A stretch of 6,265 nt of DNA from JBBSEZ01 sp038239195. Its GTDB lineage: Bacteria; Planctomycetota; Planctomycetia; Gemmatales; Gemmataceae. The position numbers and the translations under genes are program-made. Position 1 is the stretch's first letter; each line of letters begins with the position of its first letter. The notes below the pieces were generated by a model, which was not told the origin of the DNA, did not search any database, and saw nothing but the letters and a program-made list of their open reading frames with translations. The stretch lies in assembly GCA_038239195.1 (NCBI GenBank), contig JBBSEZ010000529.1:1-6265 (forward strand), in the 5' to 3' direction. Below are positions 5,946 to 6,265 of the stretch, in pieces.

Positions 5946-6265
5946 TCAGACTGTCTTACTGCCCGTCTGGTCGAAGACGAGCGTCACCGGCGCGGCGAAC
6001 TGGTAGTTGGACGTGTCGCTGAAGGTGCCGGAGGCGCCGGCGCCCCGGGCGGTCGAGGAACTGCCCGCGCTGGTGCTGCCCGGAGCGCCGGGGGCACCGT
6101 AGGCGAAGGACGAGGCCCCGCCGCTCGCCGCGGAAGCGCTCCCGCCGCCCTGGTCGCTGCTGCTCTCGTTGCCCGTCTCGGCCAGCCCCTCTTGCCGATG
6201 GAGCGCCCAGGTGCTTTGCCCGCTCTGGTCGAGCACGAAGCAGCCGAGGCCGCCCGTCGCCTCCT
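5946..6265 (-). CDS. Ser/Gly/Ala-rich protein of unknown function, C-terminal part
   Basis: The stop is at 5948-5946 and the frame is open to the right edge, giving 106 codons of the C-terminus. A GTG at 6236 is available as a start, but the frame continues upstream with EATGGLGCF without a break, so the gene probably begins outside the window. The visible order is GCFVLDQSGQSTWALHRQEG, then a low-complexity stretch of Ser, Gly and Ala with SSFAYGAPGAPGS, then YQFAAPVTLVFDQTGSKTV at the end. Two similar short strands, FVLDQSGQSTW and LVFDQTGSKTV, bracket the low-complexity part. I recognise no family. The composition would fit a surface or secreted protein or a flexible linker, but no signal peptide is in view. 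It converges on the chemoreceptor gene with 81 bases between the stops. Confidence 0.6.
   Translation of the reverse strand, partial: EATGGLGCFVLDQSGQSTWALHRQEGLAETGNESSSDQGGGSASAASGGASSFAYGAPGAPGSTSAGSSSTARGAGASGTFSDTSNYQFAAPVTLVFDQTGSKTV

Overview
The window is high-GC bacterial DNA. It reads most like a planctomycete of the Isosphaeraceae/Gemmataceae type. The reasons are a Tat-exported DUF1501 protein, remnants of an alginate-export outer-membrane porin, a DUF2834 membrane protein, small proteins of uncharacterised families, and long spacers holding palindromic repeats. This assignment is inference from gene content; no rRNA or other taxonomic marker is present.

Layout. 1-916 (minus): N-terminal part of a Tat-dependent DUF1501 protein; its family similarity stops at about residue 259 and the frame runs off the left edge. 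1134-1523 (minus): a 129-residue protein resembling a domain often found N-terminal to HNH endonucleases, here standing alone. 1524-1896: a gene-free divergent spacer with a degenerate repeat copy. 1897-2397 (plus): a 166-residue uncharacterised protein. 2470-2892 (minus): a DUF2834 three-helix membrane protein, convergent with the previous gene. 2893-3235: a spacer with another repeat copy. 3236-3974 (plus): a decayed alginate-export porin gene with an in-frame stop, two frame changes and large internal deletions. 4080-5864 (plus): a methyl-accepting chemotaxis protein with about eight membrane helices and a threefold internally repeated membrane sensor domain. 5946-6265 (minus): the Ser/Gly/Ala-rich C-terminus of an unrecognised protein cut by the right edge.

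The genes do not form an operon or an obvious joint pathway. The most distinctive features are (i) a family of three palindromic repeats (1034-1118, 1656-1722, 3048-3131), all in the same orientation, built as a 19-base arm, a 13-base loop and a 19-base arm, and confined to spacers; (ii) gene decay in the porin remnant and probable disruption of the DUF1501 gene; and (iii) the orphan chemoreceptor with its polytopic sensor. I found no complete mobile element, CRISPR array, tRNA or rRNA, and no convincing new multi-gene system.
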